Part shown: positions 1 through 5,256 of the stretch, in pieces | Layout of the letters: each line of letters starts with the position of its first letter | Position numbering within the stretch: position 1 is the stretch's first letter | Assembly: GCA_027622115.1 (NCBI GenBank) | Contig: JAQBZS010000609.1 | Location: 1-5,256 of the forward strand | Source: Planctomycetota bacterium | GTDB lineage: Bacteria > Planctomycetota > Planctomycetia > Planctomycetales > Planctomycetaceae | Direction: 5' to 3' | Length of the DNA: 5,256 bases | Position numbers and translations under genes: made by a program | Notes under the pieces: model-generated | The model's input: only the letters and a program-made list of their open reading frames with translations | Database searches by the model: none | Told to the model about the DNA's origin: nothing

Positions 1-2019
1 GTCGACTCGAAAAAAAGAATCGACTTGAAGCACGCTCGCCAATTCTGGGCATTTCGACCGCTGCGGCAAACGGTCGTTCCCGGCGTGAATTCGGACTGGC
101 CAGCCTCAGCGGTCGACCGGTTCATCCTGGCCAAGCTGCAAGCTCGCGGGTTGACGCCGGCGCCGCCCGCCGATCGTCGCACGTTGCTGCGCAGAACCAC
201 CATGACGCTGACCGGACTGCCGCCGACACCGGACGAGCTGGACGCATTCGCTGCGGACGAGTCACCCGCCGCGCTGGCGGAAGTTGTCGATCGGCTACTG
301 GCGTCGCCTCATTACGGCGAGCGTTGGGGACGCCATTGGCTGGATGTCGTGCGATATGCGGATTCCAACGGGCTCGACGAAAACATCCATCACGGCACCG
401 CCTGGCGGTATCGCGACTTTGTGATCGAGGCATTCAACTCGGACCTGCCGTTCGACGAATTCGTCACGGAGCAAATCGCCGGAGACCTCCTGACGTCTGC
501 GACCGAAACGGAACGGCACCGGCGGTTGATCGCCACGGGCTTTCTTGCCATCGGCCCCAAGGTGCTGGCGGAAGTGGACGAAACCAAGATGGAAATGGAC
601 ATTATCGACGAGCAACTCGACACACTCGGCCGTTCCATGATGGGGCTGACGTTGGGGTGTGCTCGCTGCCACGATCACAAGTTCGATCCCATTTCCGCCA
701 AGGACTACTACGCGTTGGCCGGCATCTTCAAGAGCACGCGCACGATGGAGCACTACACCAAGATTGCTCGCTGGTGGGAGAATCCGATCCCGTCGGCGGC
801 CGACAAGTCCCGTCAGGCGGATCACGCCAAACAAATCGCGGCGTCGAAGTCCAAGCTCGCAACGTTCATCACCGCAGCCAACCGTAAAGTGCTCGATTCG
901 CTGCCGGATGGTGCCGAGCCGCCACAGAACTTGGAATCGAAATACCCCGCTGCCACCAAGGCCGAACTGAAGACGCTGCGAGACGCCATCACGAAACTCG
1001 AAAAGAATCCGCCCGAAGTCTCCACCGCGATCGGTGTCGGCGAACGCACGGCCACCGACTTGCCGGTCCATATTCGGGGTAGCCATTTGACGCTCGGTGA
1101 TGTCGTGCCTCGCCGTTTCCCGATCTTTCTGGCGGGCGATCAACAGACGGAATTCGGCCCTAAACAAAGTGGTCGCTTGCCGCTCGCAAACTGGCTGACG
1201 TCGGAGGAGCACCCGCTGACCAGCCGAGTCATCGTCAATCGCGTGTGGCGCTGGCATTTCGGACGCGGCCTAGTGGATTCGCCGGACAATTTCGGCAATC
1301 TCGGGCAACGCCCCGTGAACCAACCGCTGCTGGATTGGCTGGCTGTGGAATTTCGCCGGCACGGTTGGTCGATCAAGTGGCTGCATCGCACGATCTTGTT
1401 ATCGAGCACCTGGCGAATGAGCAGCCGCATGGACGCCAAGGCCAGTGAGGTCGATCCCGAAAACCGTCTGCAATGGCGAGCTGACATCCGGCGTTTGGAA
1501 GCCGAGGCGATTCGCGATTCGATTTTGGCAGTCACCGGTCAACTCGACCGCACGATGCGGGGGACGTTGATCACGCTGAAGAACCGCAGCTTTTTCTTCG
1601 ATCACACATCGAAGGACACAACGGATTACAGCTCGAATCGACGTTCGGTGTATCTACCCGTCGTACGCAATCACCTGTATGAGGTGTTTTCCCTGTTTGA
1701 CTATTCGGACGCCGGCAGCGTGGTTGGCAGCCGCACGACATCGGTCGTCGCTCCGCAAGCTCTGTTCATGATGAATAGCGATTTCATGCTCCAAGCCAGC
1801 AGATCGTTGGCGAAACTCGGCACCGTCGATGGATCCGACGACGCACGCGTCAACGGCTTGTACCGGCGTGTCCTCGGTCGTCGGCCGACTGATCGAGAAC
1901 TCAAGCAATCGCTCGACTTCATCAATCGCTCAGCAGCTTTGGGCAGCGAGCGAGATGCCGGTTGGGCCTACCTGGGGCAAGTCCTATTGTCGTCCAACGA
2001 GTTCATCTATTTGAGATAG
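1..2019 (+). CDS. PSD1-family protein (DUF1549 + DUF1553), 5'-truncated by window edge
   Basis: The frame is open from base 1 to the TAG ending at 2019, giving about 672 residues with no upstream stop, so the true start lies outside the window; the TTG at 25 is not a convincing start. Counting from base 1, the family entry motif ARQFWAFRP is near residue 12. DUF1549 follows at roughly 40-245, with LTGLPPTPDEL, SPHYGERWGRHWLDVVRYAD and a CARCHDHKFDP segment at 220-230. A charged, probably helical linker covers about 265-335. DUF1553 spans about 390-665, with LANWLT and NRVWRWHFGRGLV (413-425), ending in the usual LLSSNEFIY. Relatives often carry an N-terminal cytochrome c domain and a signal peptide, neither visible here. 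The biochemical role is not established; links to periplasmic redox chemistry or polysaccharide use are hypotheses. The gene appears intact. Family assignment is very secure, function is not. Confidence 0.95.
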   Translation, partial: VDSKKRIDLKHARQFWAFRPLRQTVVPGVNSDWPASAVDRFILAKLQARGLTPAPPADRRTLLRRTTMTLTGLPPTPDELDAFAADESPAALAEVVDRLLASPHYGERWGRHWLDVVRYADSNGLDENIHHGTAWRYRDFVIEAFNSDLPFDEFVTEQIAGDLLTSATETERHRRLIATGFLAIGPKVLAEVDETKMEMDIIDEQLDTLGRSMMGLTLGCARCHDHKFDPISAKDYYALAGIFKSTRTMEHYTKIARWWENPIPSAADKSRQADHAKQIAASKSKLATFITAANRKVLDSLPDGAEPPQNLESKYPAATKAELKTLRDAITKLEKNPPEVSTAIGVGERTATDLPVHIRGSHLTLGDVVPRRFPIFLAGDQQTEFGPKQSGRLPLANWLTSEEHPLTSRVIVNRVWRWHFGRGLVDSPDNFGNLGQRPVNQPLLDWLAVEFRRHGWSIKWLHRTILLSSTWRMSSRMDAKASEVDPENRLQWRADIRRLEAEAIRDSILAVTGQLDRTMRGTLITLKNRSFFFDHTSKDTTDYSSNRRSVYLPVVRNHLYEVFSLFDYSDAGSVVGSRTTSVVAPQALFMMNSDFMLQASRSLAKLGTVDGSDDARVNGLYRRVLGRRPTDRELKQSLDFINRSAALGSERDAGWAYLGQVLLSSNEFIYLR

Positions 2020-2084
2020 CGCCGATCACGCGATCAATACCTTCACGACTCGTGCTTCGGGCACCATCGAATGAGGTCGATCGA

Positions 2085-2579
2085 GTGAATCGTACAATTC
2101 GCGGCGATTTGACAAGCACGTGCGATAACTTAGAGCGGTCGATTTGGGCGGATCGCCCTGACACCGGGGATCAACGCAATGGCCCTGTCAAAGTCTTCAC
2201 CGCAGACGGCGACAGCATTTGGAGTCCAGCCGACAACTTTACAGTGCTCGGCAACGTCGTGACTGCGATTGAATCGAAGAGTCCGGCTCCTCAAGTTGCT
2301 GCTCTCGAAGCCGTGTACATCGATGCGTTGGCTAACGAATCGATTGAACTCACAGGGACGGTCATTCGAGACGCCGAGCCGCTGACGGTCGAACAGTCTG
2401 AAACCGCGCAACTGCCACGCGAGAAATCAGCCACGGTTGATGATGCATTCTTCGAAGCACACGCGGAGAGTGTCGTGGATGCCAACTCTGAAGAGCGTGC
2501 TTCCCAGGGAGAGGAAGTCGTGCTCGACGATGTGTTTGCGGCAATGGCCCGCAGCCACAACCTCATTCACGCCTGCTGA
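2085..2579 (+). CDS. orphan acidic protein, possible relic tail of a dockerin-type surface protein
   Basis: No family is recognised with confidence. The frame runs to TGA at 2577-2579. I prefer GTG at 2085 because GAGG at 2073-2076 sits 8 bases upstream; GTG at 2052 and ATG at 1962 (inside the PSD1 gene) are in-frame alternatives. From GTG the product has 164 residues, no signal peptide and no membrane segment. Codons favour G/C at third positions as in the neighbours, so it looks coding. Residues 39-50 (TADGDSIWSPAD) resemble a dockerin calcium loop (DxNxDGxxSPxD), followed by the hydrophobic NFTVLGNVVTAI. The last 50 residues are strongly acidic, with paired VDDAFF (118-123) and LDDVFA (147-152) motifs, then a basic-tinged tail ending in Cys. 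Large planctomycete surface proteins often end with a dockerin-like domain and an acidic tail, so this could be a remnant of one. It could also be a genuine small gene or a non-coding open frame. Confidence 0.45.
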   Translation: MNRTIRGDLTSTCDNLERSIWADRPDTGDQRNGPVKVFTADGDSIWSPADNFTVLGNVVTAIESKSPAPQVAALEAVYIDALANESIELTGTVIRDAEPLTVEQSETAQLPREKSATVDDAFFEAHAESVVDANSEERASQGEEVVLDDVFAAMARSHNLIHAC

Positions 2580-2650
2580 ACTAACCCGAGGCCCAACCAA
2601 AAATGGCTGCATAGTTCAGACGCCGCCCGTCGCGGAAGCAATGCCACACG

Positions 2651-3901
2651 TCAATGGGAAATGCGATAGAGATGCTCATTCGTGCGAATGAACAGCGAGG
2701 AATCCGCCACGGCATAGGACGCCAGTGTGCGAGCTTGCATCGCGTTCTTGGACAGCAAGGTGTACTTGGTGCCGGCTTCAATCACGGTGGCGTCGCCTTG
2801 TTCGCTTTGAAAATAGATCTTCCCATCAATCGCCACGGGTGACGACGAATAGTTTCCACCGAGTCGTTCCTGCCAGTGCTGTTTGCCGCTGACCGCATCC
2901 ACGCACGTGGCCACCCCGCCGTCACTTACGAGATACAATTCGTGACCCACCAACACGAACGACGGCGTATGCGAAACCGTTTTCTCGAGCGTCCACTTCA
3001 CGTGCGTGTCCGTGACGTTGCCGGTGCCCGTGGGATCGATCGCAATGAGCTTCGGCTTGTTGTAGCCGGTCGAGATGAACACCAATCCTTGCCCATAAAC
3101 CGGTCGCGGAATGACCGAGTATCCCGTGTAATCGACTTGCCAGATCGTGTCCCCGTTGGCCGGATCGTAGGCAATCACCAGATTGGAACCGGGACTGATC
3201 ACTTGAGTGCGATCGTTGACCTTCAATACCAGCGGGGTGCTGAACGAAAAGTGTTTTTGTTTGACGATCGGCGGCCGCTGCTTTTTCCATCGCTGCTTTC
3301 CGGTCGCCGCATCCAACGCCGCGACAAACGGATCTTTCGCACCGTCCGCGCTGTAGATCAACACGCCGTCCACCAAAACAGGACAGCCGCCATTGCCGTG
3401 AACCGGCGGGTATTGCAGCGAGTCGTTGCGCCACACGACATCTCCGTCGAGTTTCAAACACGCAGTCCCCTTCGTCCCGAAATGCACGTAGATCCGGCCG
3501 TCGGCGATAATCGGGGTGGGGCTGGCATGGCTGTTCTTGTTGTGAATTTTGCTGTTCTTTGCATCCTGTTTGAAGACTTCGACATCCCACATCCGTTCGC
3601 CGTTCTTGGCGTCCAGGCAGAGTGTCCGCAGCGAGCGATCCAGCGGGTCGCCGCCTTCGATCGGCACGGCGGACGTCAGATAAACTCGACCGTCGAGGTA
3701 CACCGGAGACGACCAGCCTTCGCCTTCGATCGCGACTCGCCAGGCGACGTTCTCAGTCGTCGACCATTTCACCGGAACGTTCTTCTCGGTGGAGATCCCC
3801 TGTCCGCCCGAACCTCGGAATTGCGTCCAGTTTTCGGCGTGAGTCGCGGAATTCAAGAAGAAACAAGCGACGAGCATCAGGGCGGTGCATCGAACGGTCA
3901 T
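2651..3901 (-). CDS. exported PQQ-type beta-propeller repeat protein (BamB-like)
   Basis: The gene encodes 416 residues from ATG at 3901 (complement) to TGA at 2653-2651. This start is chosen because it gives a classic Sec signal peptide: Arg4, a hydrophobic stretch at about 6-16, and an ATHA|E cleavage site after residue 22. An in-frame ATG at 4000 adds 33 residues that would bury the signal. The mature protein opens with NWTQFRG (24-30), typical of planctomycete PQQ-like propellers, and has NKNSHASPTP (121-130). Tryptophan-docking repeat motifs recur at 96-108 (LDAKNGERMWDVE), 196-208 (LDAATGKQRWKKQ), 245-257 (YDPANGDTIWQVD) and 334-346 (VDAVSGKQHWQER), consistent with a multi-bladed propeller filling the whole chain. 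There is no dehydrogenase or cytochrome domain, so enzyme activity is not implied; a periplasmic scaffold or binding role is more likely. It is convergent with the frame at 2085-2579 and divergent from the dehydrogenase. Family assignment is secure; ligand and role are unknown. Confidence 0.93.
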   Translation of the reverse strand: MTVRCTALMLVACFFLNSATHAENWTQFRGSGGQGISTEKNVPVKWSTTENVAWRVAIEGEGWSSPVYLDGRVYLTSAVPIEGGDPLDRSLRTLCLDAKNGERMWDVEVFKQDAKNSKIHNKNSHASPTPIIADGRIYVHFGTKGTACLKLDGDVVWRNDSLQYPPVHGNGGCPVLVDGVLIYSADGAKDPFVAALDAATGKQRWKKQRPPIVKQKHFSFSTPLVLKVNDRTQVISPGSNLVIAYDPANGDTIWQVDYTGYSVIPRPVYGQGLVFISTGYNKPKLIAIDPTGTGNVTDTHVKWTLEKTVSHTPSFVLVGHELYLVSDGGVATCVDAVSGKQHWQERLGGNYSSSPVAIDGKIYFQSEQGDATVIEAGTKYTLLSKNAMQARTLASYAVADSSLFIRTNEHLYRISH

Positions 3902-3988
3902 CAGCGGTCTCACAGGGAAAGAGGTTGATGGAAGGAGTTGACGGAAGGCGCGAGGCGGGAAGCGGATGGAGAATTCAGCGGGATGCGC

Positions 3989-4017
3989 AGTATGGAGCAT
4001 GGACCGAGAAGTATGAA
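3989..4017 (-). promoter_or_regulatory. weak candidate promoter for the propeller gene
   Basis: On the minus strand TTCATA (complement of 4012-4017) lies 17 bases before CATACT (complement of 3989-3994). Each hexamer matches the sigma-70 consensus at four of six positions and the spacing is ideal. Transcription would start near 3982 and leave a leader of about 80 bases before the ATG at 3901. Planctomycete promoters are poorly defined, and a match this weak can arise by chance in a region of 184 bases. I found no equally good candidate for the divergent dehydrogenase gene. Confidence 0.2.
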
Positions 4018-4072
4018 GCTTGCGCAGCCTTTAACTTTTGGCTGGCATTCTTCATCCTGCGTCTCTTTTCCT

Positions 4073-4078
4073 GAAAGG
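4073..4078 (+). promoter_or_regulatory. ribosome binding site deciding the dehydrogenase start
   Basis: GAAAGG lies 7 bases upstream of the GTG at 4086. This supports GTG rather than the in-frame ATG at 4038, which would add 16 residues (MAGILHPASLFLKGAP) that do not resemble a medium-chain dehydrogenase N-terminus. From GTG the protein begins VLAGQITESCKIELVDIPEP, the usual first strand of this family. Confidence 0.6.
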
Positions 4079-4085
4079 CGCACCC

Positions 4086-5060
4086 GTGCTAGCCGGCCAA
4101 ATCACTGAATCGTGCAAGATCGAACTTGTCGACATCCCCGAACCGCAATTGCCCGACGCACCCGGACACATCGTCTTCCAGCCGGAAGTCACGTGCTTGT
4201 GCGGATCGGACTTGCCATTCTTTGAACTAAACGCAGAAGTCAAGCACTCGGCGGCGGTGGGGCAGTCCCTGCACGAAATGGTCGGGACGATCGTCGCCAC
4301 GAACGGAACTCGCTGGAACGTGGGCGACAAGGTCATGGCCGTGCCCTTCGATCAGACGGGCTTGTTCGAACGCTACGTCTTGCCGGAAGACCGAGCGGTT
4401 GCGGTCGACCCGCGAGTCCCCATGGAAGTCGGCATGCTTGTGCAACCGCTCGGCACGGTGATCTGTGCTCTCAAGAAGTTGCCTTTGCTGATCGACCAGG
4501 ACGTGGTCATGATCGGACAAGGACCAATGGGGCAGTTATTTACCAGCATGCTCCGCAATCTCGGTGCCCGCAAAATCATCGGGATTGATCTGCTGCAATC
4601 GCGGCTGGACTTCAGCAAACGCATGGGCGCCACGCACACGATTTGCAATGCGGTCGATGATCCCGTGGAAGCCGTTCGAGAACTGACTGACGGTCGCATG
4701 GCGGACATCGTCATCGAATTGGTCGGCCACACGCATCACCAAATCAATCTCAGCATCGAACTGTGTCGATCGCATGGCAAGGTGTTGTCGTTCGGCGTGC
4801 CGCCGCAAACGATCGACAACATCAAATGGGCCGAATTGTTTTGGAAAAACATCTCGATCATCACATCCGTGAATCCGACGTTCGAGCGAGACTGGCCCTT
4901 GGCGATGCAGTGGGTTGCAGAAGGCCGGATCGATGTCGCGCCGATGGTGACGCAACGATTTCCACTCGCTGAACTCCAGCAAGCGTTCGAGACATTCCAT
5001 CGCCGTGAAGGAACGGTGATCAAGGTCGCGGTCGACTTCCCCGCATACACAAACGCGTGA
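4086..5060 (+). CDS. zinc-type medium-chain dehydrogenase/reductase lacking the structural-zinc lobe
   Basis: The gene encodes 324 residues from GTG at 4086 to TGA at 5058-5060. The N-terminal GroES-like domain covers about 1-120 and keeps catalytic-zinc candidates Cys39 (CGSD), His63 and Glu64 (LHEMVG). Gln120 in QPLG stands where sorbitol-dehydrogenase relatives usually have Glu. The four-cysteine structural-zinc lobe is absent: GDKVMAVP is followed almost directly by FERYVLPED, which explains the slightly short length. The Rossmann domain follows, with GQGPMG (144-149) as the dinucleotide loop and Asp168 at the end of strand 2, which favours NAD(H) over NADP(H). The fold implies reversible oxidation of an alcohol, polyol or sugar in the cytoplasm; the substrate cannot be read from the sequence. 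There is no signal peptide. It is divergent from the propeller gene and followed 11 bases later by a palindromic repeat cluster. Superfamily membership is secure, subfamily is not. Confidence 0.93.
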   Translation: MLAGQITESCKIELVDIPEPQLPDAPGHIVFQPEVTCLCGSDLPFFELNAEVKHSAAVGQSLHEMVGTIVATNGTRWNVGDKVMAVPFDQTGLFERYVLPEDRAVAVDPRVPMEVGMLVQPLGTVICALKKLPLLIDQDVVMIGQGPMGQLFTSMLRNLGARKIIGIDLLQSRLDFSKRMGATHTICNAVDDPVEAVRELTDGRMADIVIELVGHTHHQINLSIELCRSHGKVLSFGVPPQTIDNIKWAELFWKNISIITSVNPTFERDWPLAMQWVAEGRIDVAPMVTQRFPLAELQQAFETFHRREGTVIKVAVDFPAYTNA

Positions 5061-5071
5061 CCGACCGAGGT

Positions 5072-5100
5072 GTAGCCGAAGTCGCCGGACTTTGGTTGGC
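5072..5100 (-). repeat. REP-like palindromic repeat, copy 1 (inverted)
   Basis: This copy is in the opposite orientation to copies 2 and 3 and differs from them by one base in the 24-base core (5072-5095). It is itself a small stem-loop: CCGAAGTC (5076-5083), a four-base loop, then GACTTTGG (5088-5095), with one G-T pair. It is followed by the GGTT segment that copy 2 also carries in complement. Confidence 0.75.
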
Positions 5101-5147
5101 GTGCATACCAGTCTTGAAGCCAACCAAAGTCTGGCGACTTCGGCTAC
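5072..5147 (+). terminator. long hairpin after the dehydrogenase gene, formed by inverted repeat copies 1 and 2
   Basis: The 29-base arms 5072-5100 and 5119-5147 are reverse complements except at one position, which would form a G:U pair in the plus-strand transcript. They are separated by an 18-base loop (5101-5118). The structure begins 11 bases after the stop codon. It has no T-tract, so it is not a canonical intrinsic terminator. It could stop transcription, protect the 3' end of the mRNA, or simply be a pair of inverted mobile repeats. Confidence 0.55.
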
Positions 5148-5150
5148 GAC
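5116..5150 (+). repeat. REP-like palindromic repeat, copy 2
   Basis: Bases 5124-5150 are identical over 27 bases to 5167-5193. The internal stem is CCAAAGTC (5124-5131), loop TGGC, then GACTTCGG (5136-5143), with one A-C mismatch that becomes a G-T pair on the other strand. Compared with copy 3 it has four extra bases (AACC) after GAAGCC. Confidence 0.75.
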
Positions 5151-5162
5151 AGTCATTCTTCG

Positions 5163-5193
5163 GAAGCCAAAGTCTGGCGACTTCGGCTACGAC
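5163..5193 (+). repeat. REP-like palindromic repeat, copy 3
   Basis: This copy is in direct orientation to copy 2, with the 27-base identical blocks starting 43 bases apart. It lacks the AACC insertion, so the internal stem extends by one pair to GCCAAAGTC (5166-5174) and GACTTCGGC (5179-5187) around TGGC. It ends only three bases before the putative stop codon of the convergent reading frame. Confidence 0.75.
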
Positions 5194-5196
5194 GGT

Positions 5197-5256
5197 TTAA
5201 CCGATGGCGTCGCGCGACAACGTCGGTTGGTTGCCGGCGCGGTTCAGGAATTTCGG
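5197..5256 (-). CDS. possible C-terminal end of a convergent gene (partial)
   Basis: On the minus strand, bases 5256 to 5200 read PKFLNRAGNQPTLSRDAIG followed by TAA (complement of 5197-5199). Sixteen of nineteen third positions are G or C, as in the real genes here. A convergent gene ending here would place the repeat cluster between two 3' ends, a usual location for such elements. The stretch is too short to assign a family. A plus-strand frame from ATG at 5204 (MASRDNVGWLPARF) is also open to the edge with similar third-position bias but no visible ribosome binding site, so the strand is uncertain. Confidence 0.35.
   Translation of the reverse strand, partial: PKFLNRAGNQPTLSRDAIG

Noticed and set aside
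1..24. Partial palindrome GTCGACTC / GAATCGAC around an A-run at the left edge.
   Set aside because: It is short and imperfect and lies inside the open coding frame.
324..887. A 187-codon open frame in another plus-strand frame inside the PSD1 gene.
   Set aside because: It is a frame-shifted shadow of conserved DUF1549 sequence; the main frame is continuous through it, so no frameshift is indicated.
295..1257. A 320-codon open frame on the minus strand opposite the PSD1 gene.
   Set aside because: It lies wholly antisense to a clear DUF1549/DUF1553 gene, has Arg/Gly-rich composition without family motifs, and is explained by the third-position G/C bias of the real gene.
2580..2650. Terminator hairpin between the convergent ends at 2579 and 2651.
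   Set aside because: Only four-base stems such as CCGC/GCGG were found, with no T-tract on either strand.
3862..3876. Possible lipobox LVAC at residues 10-13 of the propeller protein.
   Set aside because: A Cys at 13 would leave a very short signal, and strongly hydrophobic FFL follows. The ATHA|E signal peptidase I site after residue 22 fits better.
2876..3928. A 350-codon open frame on the plus strand opposite the propeller gene.
   Set aside because: It is Arg/Val/His-rich and motif-free, and the minus strand carries unmistakable propeller repeats and a signal peptide.
3902..4000. Longer start for the propeller gene at ATG 4000.
   Set aside because: The added 33 residues are Pro/Arg/Phe-rich and would place the signal peptide internally.
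5072..5193. CRISPR array.
   Set aside because: There are only three copies, one of them inverted, with unequal gaps (18 bases between the long arms and 16 between the 27-base blocks), and no cas gene nearby.

Overview
The window looks like a chromosome segment from a planctomycete, probably a Pirellulaceae or Rhodopirellula-like organism. Three things suggest this. The first gene belongs to the DUF1549/DUF1553 (PSD1) family, which is strongly expanded in planctomycetes. An exported PQQ-type beta-propeller protein of the kind common in these genomes follows it. The base composition is moderately GC-rich, with G/C favoured at third codon positions. The taxonomic call is an inference from gene content.

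Layout: (1) 1-2019 (+) is the 3' part of a PSD1-family gene that runs in from the left edge. Its N-terminal portion, where many relatives carry a planctomycete cytochrome c domain, lies outside the window. (2) 2085-2579 (+) is a short acidic open reading frame with coding-like composition and no confident family. It holds a possible degenerate dockerin-like calcium loop and may be the surviving tail of a large surface protein. (3) 2651-3901 (-) is a complete exported beta-propeller protein of the PQQ/BamB-like repeat type, convergent with the frame before it. (4) 3902-4085 is a divergent intergenic region of about 184 bases. (5) 4086-5060 (+) is a complete zinc-type medium-chain dehydrogenase/reductase that starts at GTG behind a good ribosome binding site and lacks the structural-zinc lobe. 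(6) 5072-5193 is a cluster of three copies of a short palindromic repeat, the first inverted, so copies 1 and 2 can fold into one long hairpin just after the dehydrogenase stop codon. (7) 5197-5256 (-) is the possible C-terminal end of a convergent gene that continues past the right edge.

The genes do not form an obvious single pathway. The PSD1 and propeller proteins belong to exported or envelope-associated families, whereas the dehydrogenase looks cytoplasmic. No operon is evident: the propeller and dehydrogenase genes are divergent, and the PSD1 gene has no DUF1501-type partner directly downstream. The signals most worth a second look are the REP/BIME-like repeat cluster at 5072-5193 and the orphan frame at 2085-2579. 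I saw no tRNA, rRNA, CRISPR array or complete insertion sequence.
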